From NCBI GenBank assembly GCA_018223365.1, contig JAGTTP010000001.1:992001-1056000 (forward strand): a stretch of DNA of 64,000 nucleotides. Reading direction: 5' to 3'. Positions 25,941-34,560 of the stretch are shown in pieces. Under the pieces are notes generated by a model, which did not search any database, was not told the DNA's origin, and saw only the letters and a list, made by a program, of their open reading frames with translations. Made by a program: the position numbers and the translations under genes. This DNA is from Clostridiaceae bacterium Marseille-Q4145. GTDB lineage: Bacteria > Bacillota > Clostridia > Lachnospirales > Lachnospiraceae. Position 1 is the first letter of the stretch, and every line of letters begins with the position of its first letter.

Positions 25941-28406
25941 ATGGCCAAAAGACCTTTTAACAAAGAATTCTTTATTAGAAGTGTAAAATACAATGTGCGT
26001 ACATTGTTTCGTAAGGAGATTGAAGAAGCAACCGAACAGCAGATTTTCCAGGCAGTGGGATATGCTGTAAAGGATGCAATCATGGATGCATGGATCGCAA
26101 CCCAGAAGGAATATGAGAAAACTGATCCGAAGATTGTGTACTACATGTCCATGGAGTTCCTTATGGGACGTGCGCTTGGCAACAACCTGATTAACCTGAC
26201 TTTCTACGATGAGGTGAAGGAAGCACTGGAGGAGATCGGGCTGGATCTCAATACCATCGAGGATCAGGAGCCGGATGCAGCTCTTGGTAATGGTGGTCTG
26301 GGACGTCTGGCAGCCTGCTTCCTGGATTCTCTGGCAACCCTTGGATACGCAGCCTATGGCTGCGGTATCCGTTATCGCTACGGTATGTTCAAACAGCAGA
26401 TCGTAGACGGATACCAGGTAGAAGTTCCGGATATGTGGCTGAAGAATGGCAACCCGTTTGAACTGCGTCGTCCGGAGTATGCAAAGACCGTTAAATTCGG
26501 CGGATATGTACGTATCGAGAATCAGAACGGTAAGAACGTATTTATTCAGGAGGGATATCAGTCCGTACTGGCTGTACCGGTAGACCTTCCGATCGTTGGT
26601 TACGGTAATAACGTCATCAATACCTTACGTATCTGGGATGCAGAGGCAGTAAACTCCTTCGAGCTTGACCGTTTTGACAAGGGTGAGTATGAGAAGGCAG
26701 TTGAGCAGGAGAACCTGGCCCGCAACCTGGTAGAAGTACTTTATCCGAATGACAACCATATGGCAGGTAAAGAGCTGCGTCTGAAACAGCAGTATTTCTT
26801 CGTATCCGCCAGCGTACAGGAAGCAGTTGCAAAATATAAGAAGAACCACAGCGATATCCGCAAGTTCTATGAGAAAGCTTCCTTCCAGCTGAACGATACC
26901 CATCCGACCGTGGCAGTTGCAGAGCTGATGCGTGTGCTGATGGATGAGGAAGGACTGGAATGGGATGAGGCTTGGGATGTAACCACCAAAACCTGCGCAT
27001 ATACCAACCATACGATTATGGCTGAGGCATTGGAAAAATGGCCCATCGAGCTGTTCTCCAGACTGCTTCCGCGTATTTATCAGATCGTAGAGGAGATCAA
27101 CCGTAGATTTATCATTGAGATTCAGAAACAGTACCCGAACAACTATGAGAAGGTTAAGAAAATGGCCATTATCATGGACGGTCAGGTAAAGATGGCCCAT
27201 CTGGCAATCGTAGCTGGTTTCTCCGTAAATGGTGTGGCAAAACTTCATACTGAGATTCTGAAGAAGAGAGAGCTGAAGGATTTCTACGAGATGATGCCGC
27301 AGAAATTCAATAATAAGACCAACGGTATTACCCAGAGACGTTTCCTGCTTCATGGAAACCCGCTCCTCGCAAAATGGGTAACCGATCATGTAGGAGACGA
27401 GTGGATCACCGATCTTCCGAAGATCAAAGAGTTGGAGCTCTATGTGGATGATGAGAAAGCACAGCATGAGTTCATGAATATCAAATATCAGAACAAAGTG
27501 CGTCTCGCAAAATACATCAAAGAGCACAATGGTATTGATGTGGATCCGCGTTCCATCTTCGACGTACAGGTGAAGAGACTTCACGAGTACAAGAGACAGC
27601 TCATGAACATCCTTCATGTAATGTATCTGTACAATAAGATTAAAGAGCATCCGGAAATGGATTTCTATCCGAGAACCTTTATTTTCGGTGCGAAAGCGGC
27701 AGCTGGCTACATGAGAGCTAAACTGACCATCAAACTGATCAACTCCGTAGCAGATATAGTTAACAATGACGAGTCTATCAACGGAAAACTGAAAGTTGTC
27801 TTTATTGAGGATTACAGAGTATCCAACGCAGAGTGGATCTTTGCAGCAGCTGATGTATCCGAGCAGATCTCCACTGCTTCCAAAGAGGCTTCCGGAACTG
27901 GTAACATGAAGTTCATGCTGAACGGTGCCCTGACTCTGGGAACCATGGATGGAGCAAACGTAGAGATCGTAGAGGAAGTTGGCGAGGAGAACGCATTTAT
28001 CTTCGGTATGAGTGCAGATGAAGTCATCGATCTGGAGAGCAAAGGTGGTTATGATCCATCTCAGCTGTTCAACACCGATCAGGATATCCGTCACGTACTG
28101 ATGCAGCTGATCAACGGTGAGTATTCACCGAATGATCCGGAGCGTTTCCGCGAGCTGTATAATGCCCTTCTGATTGACGGCGGTTATAACCGTCCGGATC
28201 CCTACTTCATTCTGAAAGACTTCCGGTCTTATGCAGAGGCGCAGGAGCGCGTAGAAGCTGCATACAAGGATGAAAAGGGATGGGCAAGAAAGGCTATGCT
28301 CAATGTGGCACATGCCGGTAAATTCACTTCTGACCGTACTATCCAGGAATATGTGGATGATATTTGGAAGCTTGACAAAGTAACTGTTAAGTTGGAAGAA
28401 GCATAA
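25941..28406 (+). CDS. glgP: Glycogen/starch phosphorylase
   Basis: About 821 residues. Two consecutive ATG codons (25938, 25941) follow AAGGAGG at 25928-25934; the second is better spaced. It removes glucose-1-phosphate from glycogen or maltodextrin ends. The PLP-binding signature EASGTGNMKFMLNGALTLGT near residue 655 carries the PLP Lys, and DPRSIFDVQVKRLHEYKRQ near residue 540 is the conserved catalytic segment. N-terminal GNGGLGRLAACFLDS near residue 115 is typical. It sits only 17 bases after ileS with no terminator or obvious promoter between, so it is probably transcribed at least partly from the T-box-controlled promoter. A terminator follows. Confidence 0.96.
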   Translation: MAKRPFNKEFFIRSVKYNVRTLFRKEIEEATEQQIFQAVGYAVKDAIMDAWIATQKEYEKTDPKIVYYMSMEFLMGRALGNNLINLTFYDEVKEALEEIGLDLNTIEDQEPDAALGNGGLGRLAACFLDSLATLGYAAYGCGIRYRYGMFKQQIVDGYQVEVPDMWLKNGNPFELRRPEYAKTVKFGGYVRIENQNGKNVFIQEGYQSVLAVPVDLPIVGYGNNVINTLRIWDAEAVNSFELDRFDKGEYEKAVEQENLARNLVEVLYPNDNHMAGKELRLKQQYFFVSASVQEAVAKYKKNHSDIRKFYEKASFQLNDTHPTVAVAELMRVLMDEEGLEWDEAWDVTTKTCAYTNHTIMAEALEKWPIELFSRLLPRIYQIVEEINRRFIIEIQKQYPNNYEKVKKMAIIMDGQVKMAHLAIVAGFSVNGVAKLHTEILKKRELKDFYEMMPQKFNNKTNGITQRRFLLHGNPLLAKWVTDHVGDEWITDLPKIKELELYVDDEKAQHEFMNIKYQNKVRLAKYIKEHNGIDVDPRSIFDVQVKRLHEYKRQLMNILHVMYLYNKIKEHPEMDFYPRTFIFGAKAAAGYMRAKLTIKLINSVADIVNNDESINGKLKVVFIEDYRVSNAEWIFAAADVSEQISTASKEASGTGNMKFMLNGALTLGTMDGANVEIVEEVGEENAFIFGMSADEVIDLESKGGYDPSQLFNTDQDIRHVLMQLINGEYSPNDPERFRELYNALLIDGGYNRPDPYFILKDFRSYAEAQERVEAAYKDEKGWARKAMLNVAHAGKFTSDRTIQEYVDDIWKLDKVTVKLEEA

Positions 28407-28420
28407 ATAATAAAAAAATG

Positions 28421-28452
28421 GGGCTGTGCAGCTTCGACTGTACAGCCCTTTT
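28421..28452 (+). terminator. Intrinsic terminator after glgP
   Basis: An 11-base-pair stem (28421-28431 with 28438-28448, one mismatched pair) with a CTTCGA loop and a TTTT tail. Confidence 0.85.
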
Positions 28453-28514
28453 GCTGTGTCTTGTGGACCGATAAAAATTCGTATAGGCTGCATGGTTTTG
28501 TCATAGAATAAATC

Positions 28515-29327
28515 ATGAAAAATACAATGAAAAATGTACTGGGCATATGCTTTTTGATTTTATTTCTTCCTTATGTCATCACGCTGCTGTTCTCCGGACG
28601 ACAGGGAGTTGGAAGGCAGGAGAAGCTTCCGGAACGGGAGTATGAGGTTTTGGAGATGATGCTTTCAGAGGATTTGTCCTGGATGGATGCATCAACACTT
28701 CGGCTGTTGGCGGTACTGAAGCGGACGGAGGTAGTCCGGCAGCAGGAATCGGGAGTCTCTATAGTACAGGATTTGCCGAAACTATACGGAGGACTTTATA
28801 GCCGGGTGTATGAGGCTGTGGAAGAGACAGAAGGACAGGTTGTTACCATTAATGGAGAATTCCGGGAACTTCCTTATCATGGCATCAGCAGCGGGCATAC
28901 CAGGGATGGAAAACTTCTGGGAGAAGAATATTTTTACATAAAGGCAGTGAATTGCCCGCTGGACTCAGAAGCAGAAGAGTATCTGCAGTTCTTTTATATG
29001 GATAAAGAGGAATTTTATAAGAGGCTGGGATATCCGGAACTGAAAATCCTGCCGACAGCAGAACGGGATGAGGCGGATTATGTGAATCGGCTCATTTTGG
29101 GAGATGCTATCCTGCAGGGTGAAAAGGCAAGAGAGCTTCTGCATCTGCCATCCAGCTGCTTCTTTTTAGAGGAAGCCGGGAAAAGAATCCGGATTACGGT
29201 AAAGGGAAGTGGTCATGGCTTTGGCATCAGCCTCTATACGGCAGGGCGCATGATGGAGGATGGTGCAGATATGAAAGAGATTTTTCAACAATTCTATGAG
29301 GATGCGGAGTGTATAACACTGCCCTGA
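28515..29327 (+). CDS. spoIID: SpoIID/LytB-like stage II sporulation protein D
   Basis: 270 residues. An N-terminal membrane helix (about residues 7-25) anchors the protein; the rest faces outside. SpoIID is a lytic transglycosylase that degrades peptidoglycan during engulfment with SpoIIM and SpoIIP. The ISSGHTRDG motif near residue 122 and the C-terminal GSGHGFGISLYTAGRMMEDG motif near residue 235 are the diagnostic SpoIID segments. It is shorter than B. subtilis SpoIID (about 343). A second ATG at 28527 is possible and neither start has a good ribosome site. spoIIQ follows 30 bases downstream, the usual Clostridial order. Confidence 0.86.
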   Translation: MKNTMKNVLGICFLILFLPYVITLLFSGRQGVGRQEKLPEREYEVLEMMLSEDLSWMDASTLRLLAVLKRTEVVRQQESGVSIVQDLPKLYGGLYSRVYEAVEETEGQVVTINGEFRELPYHGISSGHTRDGKLLGEEYFYIKAVNCPLDSEAEEYLQFFYMDKEEFYKRLGYPELKILPTAERDEADYVNRLILGDAILQGEKARELLHLPSSCFFLEEAGKRIRITVKGSGHGFGISLYTAGRMMEDGADMKEIFQQFYEDAECITLP

Positions 29328-29357
29328 TCTGGTAAAAATATGGTCAGAGGTGATGTG

Positions 29358-30122
29358 ATGCATAGAAAGAAAAAAGGATTTATGATTGCCTTGTGCCTCT
29401 GTCTGTTATCTCTGTCCGGCATTTTTGGAATGTACCGTTACCGAAACAGCCAGAATCATTTACCGGAAACTCCGGTAAAACAGGAGGTCGCAGAACAGGA
29501 ACCGACGGAAGAACCGGAGAAAGAGGCAGCAAGTTCCAAAGGAACCATTGCAAAGGCAGGAACGGAAGAAAAAGAGAAAGACGAAGCCAAAATTGAAACC
29601 GAAGAAGACATCAACAAAATAGGGGAAGCGGAACTGGCGCAGACGGAAGAGGCAGTGCCGGAAGAACAGCCGAAAAAACAGGCAGATGCACCGGCATCCC
29701 TGCTAAGCTTTGCGGATAACAGCAAGCTCATGTGGCCGGTAGATGGAAATGTGATTTTGAATTACAGCATGGATAAAAGTATTTACTTTGAGACTCTGAA
29801 TCAGTATAAGTACCATCCTGCCATTGTGATCGGTGCGGAGGAAGGAACGGAAGTCTGGTGTGCAGCCAGAGGAGAGGTATCAGATATCAGAGTGGATGAG
29901 GAGACGGGAACAACCCTGACCATGGCATTGGGAAGCGGCTATGAAGCGGTCTACGGACAGTTGAAGGAGCTGGCGGTTAAGGAAGGTGATATGGTGGATG
30001 CAGGAGCATTGATCGGATATGTAAGTGAACCGACCAAATATTATACCGTGGAAGGGAGCAACCTGTACTTCCAGCTGTTGAAAGATGGAAATCCAGTGGA
30101 TCCGATGAGCTATCTTGAATGA
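29358..30122 (+). CDS. spoIIQ: SpoIIQ-like M23 family protein (degenerate LytM domain)
   Basis: 254 residues from the ATG at 29358, spaced correctly behind AGAGGTG. A short cytoplasmic Lys/Arg segment, one membrane helix (GFMIALCLCLLSLSGIFG), a long Glu/Lys/Pro-rich linker (about residues 35-115) and a C-terminal M23/LytM fold. In active M23 enzymes the last metal motif is HxH; here it reads GSNLYFQLL, so both His are lost, and YHPAIVIG keeps only a single His. That matches SpoIIQ, the forespore-side channel protein that pairs with mother-cell SpoIIIAH during engulfment. The position right after spoIID supports the call. Confidence 0.82.
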   Translation: MHRKKKGFMIALCLCLLSLSGIFGMYRYRNSQNHLPETPVKQEVAEQEPTEEPEKEAASSKGTIAKAGTEEKEKDEAKIETEEDINKIGEAELAQTEEAVPEEQPKKQADAPASLLSFADNSKLMWPVDGNVILNYSMDKSIYFETLNQYKYHPAIVIGAEEGTEVWCAARGEVSDIRVDEETGTTLTMALGSGYEAVYGQLKELAVKEGDMVDAGALIGYVSEPTKYYTVEGSNLYFQLLKDGNPVDPMSYLE

Positions 30123-30164
30123 TACCTTACGGATTGCTCCGTGCTATGCACTCTCGCAATTCTG

Positions 30165-30229
30165 CAGGGTCAGTAAGCTATAAAACCACGTATGTGCGAG
30201 CACATCGTGGTTTATGGCTTTTGACCCTG
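30165..30229. repeat. 65-base nearly perfect hairpin between convergent genes
   Basis: CAGGGTCA (30165-30172) pairs with TGACCCTG (30222-30229), AAACCACG (30183-30190) with CGTGGTTT (30206-30213), and ATGTGC (30192-30197) with GCACAT (30200-30205), giving one long stem with small bulges. GATACC at 30121 and GGTATC at 30229 form an outer pair. There is no T-run, so it is not a standard terminator. It lies between spoIIQ and the hemolysin III gene on opposite strands. It resembles dispersed palindromic elements, but a second copy was not seen in this window. Confidence 0.6.
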
Positions 30230-30235
30230 GTATCA

Positions 30236-30889
30236 TTACATGAGCGCAATATAGAACATCGTTACATAATGGCACAAGCTTCCGGCCATGACAAACACGT
30301 GGAAGATCTCATGAGATCCAAAGAACTGGTGTCTGGAATTGAAGATCGGAAGTTTCAATGCGTAAATAATTCCGCCGATGGTGTAGATGACACCGCCTGC
30401 AACCAGCCACACAAAGGCTGCTTTGGGGAGGGACTGTACCAGCGGTACCATGGCCAGGACACAGAGCCAGCCCATGGAAATATAAATCATGGAGGAGAAC
30501 CATTTCGGGCAGGTGATCCAGAATGCTTTGATCAGCATGCCGATGATGGCAGTGCCCCATACCAGAGCCAGGAGCGGATAGCCGACGGTATTCCGAAGAG
30601 GAATGACACAGATAGGAGTGTAGCTTCCGGCAATGAGGATAAAAATCATCATATGGTCTATTTTCCGAAGGATTCGATTGACCTTTTCGGAAATATTAAA
30701 GGTATGGTAGGTAGTGCTGGCACCATAGAGCAGGATCATACTGCATGCAAAAATGGCAAAAGCAAGGACCGCATTTTGTCCATCGCGGGAAGCTGCAAGT
30801 GCCAGAAGCGGCACGGATGCCAGGATGGCTAAAAGCATTCCGATAAAATGAGTAAGGGCGCTGCCCGGATCTTTAATAGTGAGTGACAT
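30236..30889 (-). CDS. Hemolysin III family membrane protein (YqfA/PAQR-like)
   Basis: 217 residues with seven predicted membrane segments, the size of the bacterial hemolysin III/YqfA family related to eukaryotic PAQR receptors. Conserved polar residues: DPGSALTHFIG near residue 7, the SxxYH motif in GASTTYHTF near residue 56, KIDHMMIFILIAGSYTP near 76, and the C-terminal SHEIFHVFVMAGSLCHY with the His residues that coordinate zinc in PAQR proteins. AGGAGG precedes the ATG. Function in bacteria is poorly defined; a membrane hydrolase or lipid-homeostasis role has been proposed. Convergent with spoIIQ. Confidence 0.9.
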   Translation of the reverse strand: MSLTIKDPGSALTHFIGMLLAILASVPLLALAASRDGQNAVLAFAIFACSMILLYGASTTYHTFNISEKVNRILRKIDHMMIFILIAGSYTPICVIPLRNTVGYPLLALVWGTAIIGMLIKAFWITCPKWFSSMIYISMGWLCVLAMVPLVQSLPKAAFVWLVAGGVIYTIGGIIYALKLPIFNSRHQFFGSHEIFHVFVMAGSLCHYVTMFYIALM

Positions 30890-31005
30890 AAGAAAACCTC
30901 CTTTATTATTAGTTAGTCTATATTATGTAGTATTGAATACTATGTGTTGATTTATTCATATTATATACCATTCAAAGAAAAAAGCAAGAGGAGTTTTATA
31001 AAAGT

Positions 31006-32637
31006 ATGGAAAAAATGAAATTTGAGGAACTTGACATCCGGCCGGAGATTTTCCGGGCGGTGCAGGATATGGGATTTGAAGAGGCAACCCCTATTCAGGC
31101 TCAGGCAATTCCGGTGGTTATGACCGGTGTGGATATGATCGGGCAGGCCCAGACCGGAACTGGTAAGACAGCAGCATTTGGAATTCCGCTGTTGCAGAAG
31201 GTAGATCCGGAAAACAGAAAAGTACAGGCACTGGTATTGTGTCCTACCAGAGAACTGGCCATTCAGGTGGCGGAAGAGCTGAGAAATCTGGCAAAATATA
31301 TGCATGGAGTAAAAGCGCTTCCGATCTATGGTGGACAGGATATGAGCCGTCAGATCCGTTCTCTGAAGGGCGGCGTGCAGATTATCATTGGTACGCCGGG
31401 ACGCGTCATGGATCATATGCGCCGTCATACGATCCGTCTTAACGATCTTCACACGGTAGTACTGGACGAGGCAGATGAAATGCTGAACATGGGATTCCGG
31501 GAAGATATCGAGACCATTCTCAAGGATACACCGGAGGAACGTCAGACAGTTCTGTTCTCTGCAACCATGCCGCAGGCAATTATGGAGATTGCAGCAACTT
31601 ATCAGAAGGATGCACAGCTGGTAAAAGTCACCAGAAAAGAACTGACGGTGCCGAATATCGAGCAGTATTACTATGAAGTCCGTACGAAAAATAAAGACGA
31701 GGTACTGTGCCGCCTTCTGGATCTCTATGCGCCGCGGCTGTCACTGGTGTTCTGTAATACCAAGAAAAAAGTAGATGAGCTGGTGCTGGAGCTGCAGAAT
31801 CGCGGTTACTTTGCAGAAGGATTGCACGGAGACTTAAAGCAGATGCAGCGTGACCGTGTCATGCAGGGGTTCCGGGAAGGCAGCACGGATATTCTGGTGG
31901 CAACGGATGTAGCAGCCAGAGGAATCGATGTGGATGATGTGGAGGCAGTTTTCAATTATGACCTCCCCCAGGATGACGAATATTATGTGCACCGCATTGG
32001 AAGAACCGGACGTGCAGGAAGAACCGGTAAGGCATTTACCTTTATTGTAGGAAAGGAAGCGTATAAGCTTCGGGATATTGAACGTTACTGCAAGACCAAA
32101 ATGAAAGCACAGCGGATTCCGTCTTTGGACGATGTGGCAAATGTGCGGGTGGAAAATGTATTCCGCAAGCTGGAGAAGACCATTGAAGAAGAAGATCTGA
32201 CCTTGAGTGTGCAGGCAATTCAGGAATATCTGGATAAAAATGAAGCGACTGCCATGGATCTGGCAGCCGCATTCTTAAAGATGGAATTGGGTGATGCCCT
32301 GGGAGAGCAGCAGGACGACCTGGCACAGGAACAGTACATGTGGGAATCCGAGGCCAAAGGAAAGGGCAAGGGAAAAGGCAGACGGAAAGACGACAAAGAT
32401 ATGGTACGTCTCTTCCTGAATGCAGGAAAGAAACAGAAATTAAAACCAGGTGATATTCTGGGAGCCATCGCAGGAGAGAGCGGACTTCCGGGAAGAGCGG
32501 TAGGCAGTATTGACATGTATGATAAATATACCTTTGTGGACGTACCCTCCAAGTATTACAAACAGGTGATCAAGAGCATGAAGCATGCGAAGATCAAAGG
32601 CAACCGTGTAAATGTAGAAAAAGCAGAATCCAAGTAA
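31006..32637 (+). CDS. DEAD-box RNA helicase with DbpA-type C-terminal domain
   Basis: 543 residues. Helicase motifs in order: Q motif (FEEATPIQAQAIP), I (AQTGTGKT, near residue 49), Ia (PTRELAIQ), II (LDEADEML, near 152), III (SATMP, near 184), IV-VI (ATDVAARGIDVDDVEAVFNYD, then HRIGRTGRAGR near 325). A Gly/Lys-rich spacer (GKGKGKGRRKDD) leads to a DbpA-like RNA-binding domain at residues 465-543. CshA/DbpA-type proteins act in ribosome assembly, mRNA decay and cold adaptation. The nearest GAGGAG is about 12 bases before the ATG, longer than usual. Monocistronic, ending at a strong bidirectional terminator. Confidence 0.93.
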   Translation: MEKMKFEELDIRPEIFRAVQDMGFEEATPIQAQAIPVVMTGVDMIGQAQTGTGKTAAFGIPLLQKVDPENRKVQALVLCPTRELAIQVAEELRNLAKYMHGVKALPIYGGQDMSRQIRSLKGGVQIIIGTPGRVMDHMRRHTIRLNDLHTVVLDEADEMLNMGFREDIETILKDTPEERQTVLFSATMPQAIMEIAATYQKDAQLVKVTRKELTVPNIEQYYYEVRTKNKDEVLCRLLDLYAPRLSLVFCNTKKKVDELVLELQNRGYFAEGLHGDLKQMQRDRVMQGFREGSTDILVATDVAARGIDVDDVEAVFNYDLPQDDEYYVHRIGRTGRAGRTGKAFTFIVGKEAYKLRDIERYCKTKMKAQRIPSLDDVANVRVENVFRKLEKTIEEEDLTLSVQAIQEYLDKNEATAMDLAAAFLKMELGDALGEQQDDLAQEQYMWESEAKGKGKGKGRRKDDKDMVRLFLNAGKKQKLKPGDILGAIAGESGLPGRAVGSIDMYDKYTFVDVPSKYYKQVIKSMKHAKIKGNRVNVEKAESK

Positions 32638-32640
32638 AAC

Positions 32641-32676
32641 AAAAGGGACATCGTAATCGCGATGTCCCTTTTTTCG
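32641..32676. terminator. Bidirectional terminator between convergent genes
   Basis: A 13-base stem (AAAAGGGACATCG at 32641-32653 with its complement at 32660-32672) with A-run and T-run flanks. It serves the helicase gene on plus and the NlpC/P60 gene on minus. Confidence 0.92.
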
Positions 32677-32689
32677 ATATAAAACGAAA

Positions 32690-33802
32690 TTAGAAGATTC
32701 GTCTTACAGCAAGTACGTTCTTGTAGTTTACCGGAGAAGTGAATTTAATTCCAGTAGAAGCGGTGCTGGCATGTACGATGGTGTTGTTGCCAACGTAGAT
32801 GGCTACATGACCGCTGTAGCAGATAATGTCACCGGGCTGAGCTTCAGATAAGCTGACACCATATCCTACACTTCTGAGGGCACTGGAGCTGTGGGGAAGA
32901 CCGATACCGAAGTTTGCGTAAACGCTCATAACGAAACCGGAACAGTCAGCACCGTTTGTCAGGCTTGTACCGCCATATACATAAGGATTGCCAACAAACT
33001 GGGATGCAAAGCCTGCAACTGCATTACCGGAGGAACTTCCGCCACCATTTCCTACCTGTACGGAAGAATCAGAAGATCCTTTGGAGGATTTTGCAGCTTT
33101 CTTCTCTGCTGCGGCTGCGGCTTTCTGAGCGGCTTCTCTTTCGGCTTTTTCTTTTGCAAGACGGGCTTCTTCCTCTGCCTTGGATTCAGCGTATACATAG
33201 TCAGTTCTTAAACTTACATAATCTTTGGAAACCCATCCGTCACCCTCTTCGATGGAAACTTTTACGAAATCATCGGTCTCATCGGTAACGGTCAGTTCCT
33301 CATCTATGGGGATCAGACCAAGAATAGGGGAATCGGTTGTTGCGTCCTCACGGACTCTTAAAGTCTCAGTAGTAACGGTAGCAACCCTGGTTCCAACTTC
33401 ATCGGCCAGCTCTTCAGCTTCATCACCGATTCTTACATATTCTGCCTTTACATAGCCATCCACATTTCCGGAAGTGATGCGATACCATCCGTTGTCGTAA
33501 CCTTCTACTTCTCCGACGGAGTTGTTGAAAAGCTTTCCAACTACTTCGGAATCCTCACTGGACTCGGTACGTACATTGACATAATCAGTAACCTGTGCGA
33601 TGCAAAGACCTGTGTAATTATTTTTAACGGCTGTATCCAGCGCGTCGGTAATCTGTTCTTCTGATGCGGAAGAGGCTTCGTTCAGGGAAGAGGAAATACC
33701 ACCGGACAATGCCAGAGAGATTTCACCTGCCTGTGCTTTTACCGGACAAATGGTGAATAATCCGGCAGCCATGAACAATACTAATATTGTTTTTCCTTTC
33801 AT
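32690..33802 (-). CDS. Secreted cell-wall hydrolase: two SH3 domains plus NlpC/P60
   Basis: 370 residues. Signal peptide (cleavage near VKAQAG, residue 25), bacterial SH3 domain 1 (about 68-125, with DYVNVRTESSEDSEVVGKL) and SH3 domain 2 (about 138-200, with ETLRVREDATTDSPILG). An Ala/Lys/Glu-rich helical linker and a Gly/Ser stretch lead to a C-terminal NlpC/P60 endopeptidase with the catalytic Cys in ADCSGFVM, a His in SGHVAIYV and a third residue in IVHAS. It cleaves peptide stems in peptidoglycan, probably between D-Glu and the diamino acid, with SH3 domains binding the wall. Upstream lies an AT-rich region shared divergently with perR. Confidence 0.93.
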   Translation of the reverse strand: MKGKTILVLFMAAGLFTICPVKAQAGEISLALSGGISSSLNEASSASEEQITDALDTAVKNNYTGLCIAQVTDYVNVRTESSEDSEVVGKLFNNSVGEVEGYDNGWYRITSGNVDGYVKAEYVRIGDEAEELADEVGTRVATVTTETLRVREDATTDSPILGLIPIDEELTVTDETDDFVKVSIEEGDGWVSKDYVSLRTDYVYAESKAEEEARLAKEKAEREAAQKAAAAAEKKAAKSSKGSSDSSVQVGNGGGSSSGNAVAGFASQFVGNPYVYGGTSLTNGADCSGFVMSVYANFGIGLPHSSSALRSVGYGVSLSEAQPGDIICYSGHVAIYVGNNTIVHASTASTGIKFTSPVNYKNVLAVRRIF

Positions 33803-33987
33803 TATTAACGATACCCCCTGTATTTTTTACAAATCTATTCTAAATATTACAAATTTGTTACAAACCATAAGGAGATTATAACAAGGCATAGGGGCTTTGT
33901 CAACTAAACCAGGTTTATTTTACAGAAAAATCACAGATTTGCCACAATTTTGTAATAAAATCTTCTTATCTATTAGGAAAAAAGAAA

Positions 33988-34023
33988 TTGACAAATGAAT
34001 AGAAATGATTATAATAATAATTA
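33988..34023 (+). promoter_or_regulatory. perR promoter with overlapping Per/Fur-type box
   Basis: TTGACA (33988-33993), a 16-base spacer and TATAAT (34010-34015). A 15-base sequence TTATAATAATAATTA (34009-34023) covering the -10 resembles the PerR consensus (7-1-7 palindrome of TTATAAT/ATTATAA) with mismatches in the second half. This would allow autorepression, which is common for PerR. Confidence 0.65.
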
Positions 34024-34054
34024 CTAATACTGAAAAGAAAAGAAGGGAGAAAGG

Positions 34055-34444
34055 ATGGCAGTATTAAAGTACAGCAGACAGCGGGAAGCAATTAAAAACT
34101 ATCTGCAGGGACGGGAGGACCATCCGACTGCAGATATGGTCTATGCAGGTATCCGTGAGGATTTTCCGAATATCAGTCTTGGAACGGTTTATCGGAATCT
34201 TTCCTTATTAACAGATCTCGGTGAAGTGCTGAAGATTACAACAGACGGCGCGGACCGGTTTGATGCCAGGGTTACTCCTCATCATCATTTTGCATGCAGG
34301 CAGTGTGGACGGGTGATGGACATTATGATTCCGGTAGAGAATCCGGTGGATTCCGTCAATGCACGCTGGGCCGATGGTGAGATTGAGGAATGCCGTATGT
34401 TATTTTATGGAATCTGCAGTGACTGTAAGAAAATGAAAAATTAA
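34055..34444 (+). CDS. perR: PerR-type peroxide-sensing repressor (Fur family)
   Basis: 129 residues. N-terminal winged helix (YSRQREAIKNYLQG, then LGTVYRNLSLLTDLGEV as recognition helix) and a C-terminal metal-binding dimer domain. Two CxxC pairs (CRQCG and CSDCK) form the structural zinc site. The RFD segment before TPHHHF has Asp at the position that separates PerR from Fur (Glu). In PerR, Fe2+ bound by His/Asp catalyses His oxidation by peroxide and releases DNA. It is directly upstream of rubrerythrin, a peroxide reductase, which carries a perfect operator palindrome. GGGAGAAAGG precedes the ATG. Confidence 0.88.
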   Translation: MAVLKYSRQREAIKNYLQGREDHPTADMVYAGIREDFPNISLGTVYRNLSLLTDLGEVLKITTDGADRFDARVTPHHHFACRQCGRVMDIMIPVENPVDSVNARWADGEIEECRMLFYGICSDCKKMKN

Positions 34445-34455
34445 CTTAATAACTA

Positions 34456-34510
34456 TTGACAAAAAGAAATTACATGATATAATAACAATAACAGTAATGA
34501 TTACTGTTAT
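34456..34510 (+). promoter_or_regulatory. Rubrerythrin promoter with perfect 23-base palindromic operator
   Basis: TTGACA (34456-34461), a 16-base spacer and TATAAT (34478-34483), followed at 34488-34510 by ATAACAGTAAT, G, ATTACTGTTAT, a perfect 11-1-11 palindrome covering the expected transcription start. Its form suits a Fur-family dimer, most simply PerR encoded just upstream, although the core differs from the Bacillus PerR consensus. Confidence 0.82.
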
Positions 34511-34560
34511 GGAAAAGAAAATAAAAGTCATATTATAAAAAAGAAAAGGAGAACAAAACT

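Noticed and set aside
26625..28094. A 489-codon minus-strand frame opposite glgP
   Set aside because: It is a mirror of the highly conserved phosphorylase gene caused by codon bias; no domain pattern is recognisable.
28481..28509. Sigma-E-like promoter ahead of spoIID (GTATAGG, 14 bases, CATAGAAT)
   Set aside because: Spacing fits but the -35 is poor and the transcription start would fall at or past the annotated ATG. I could not support it without transcript data.
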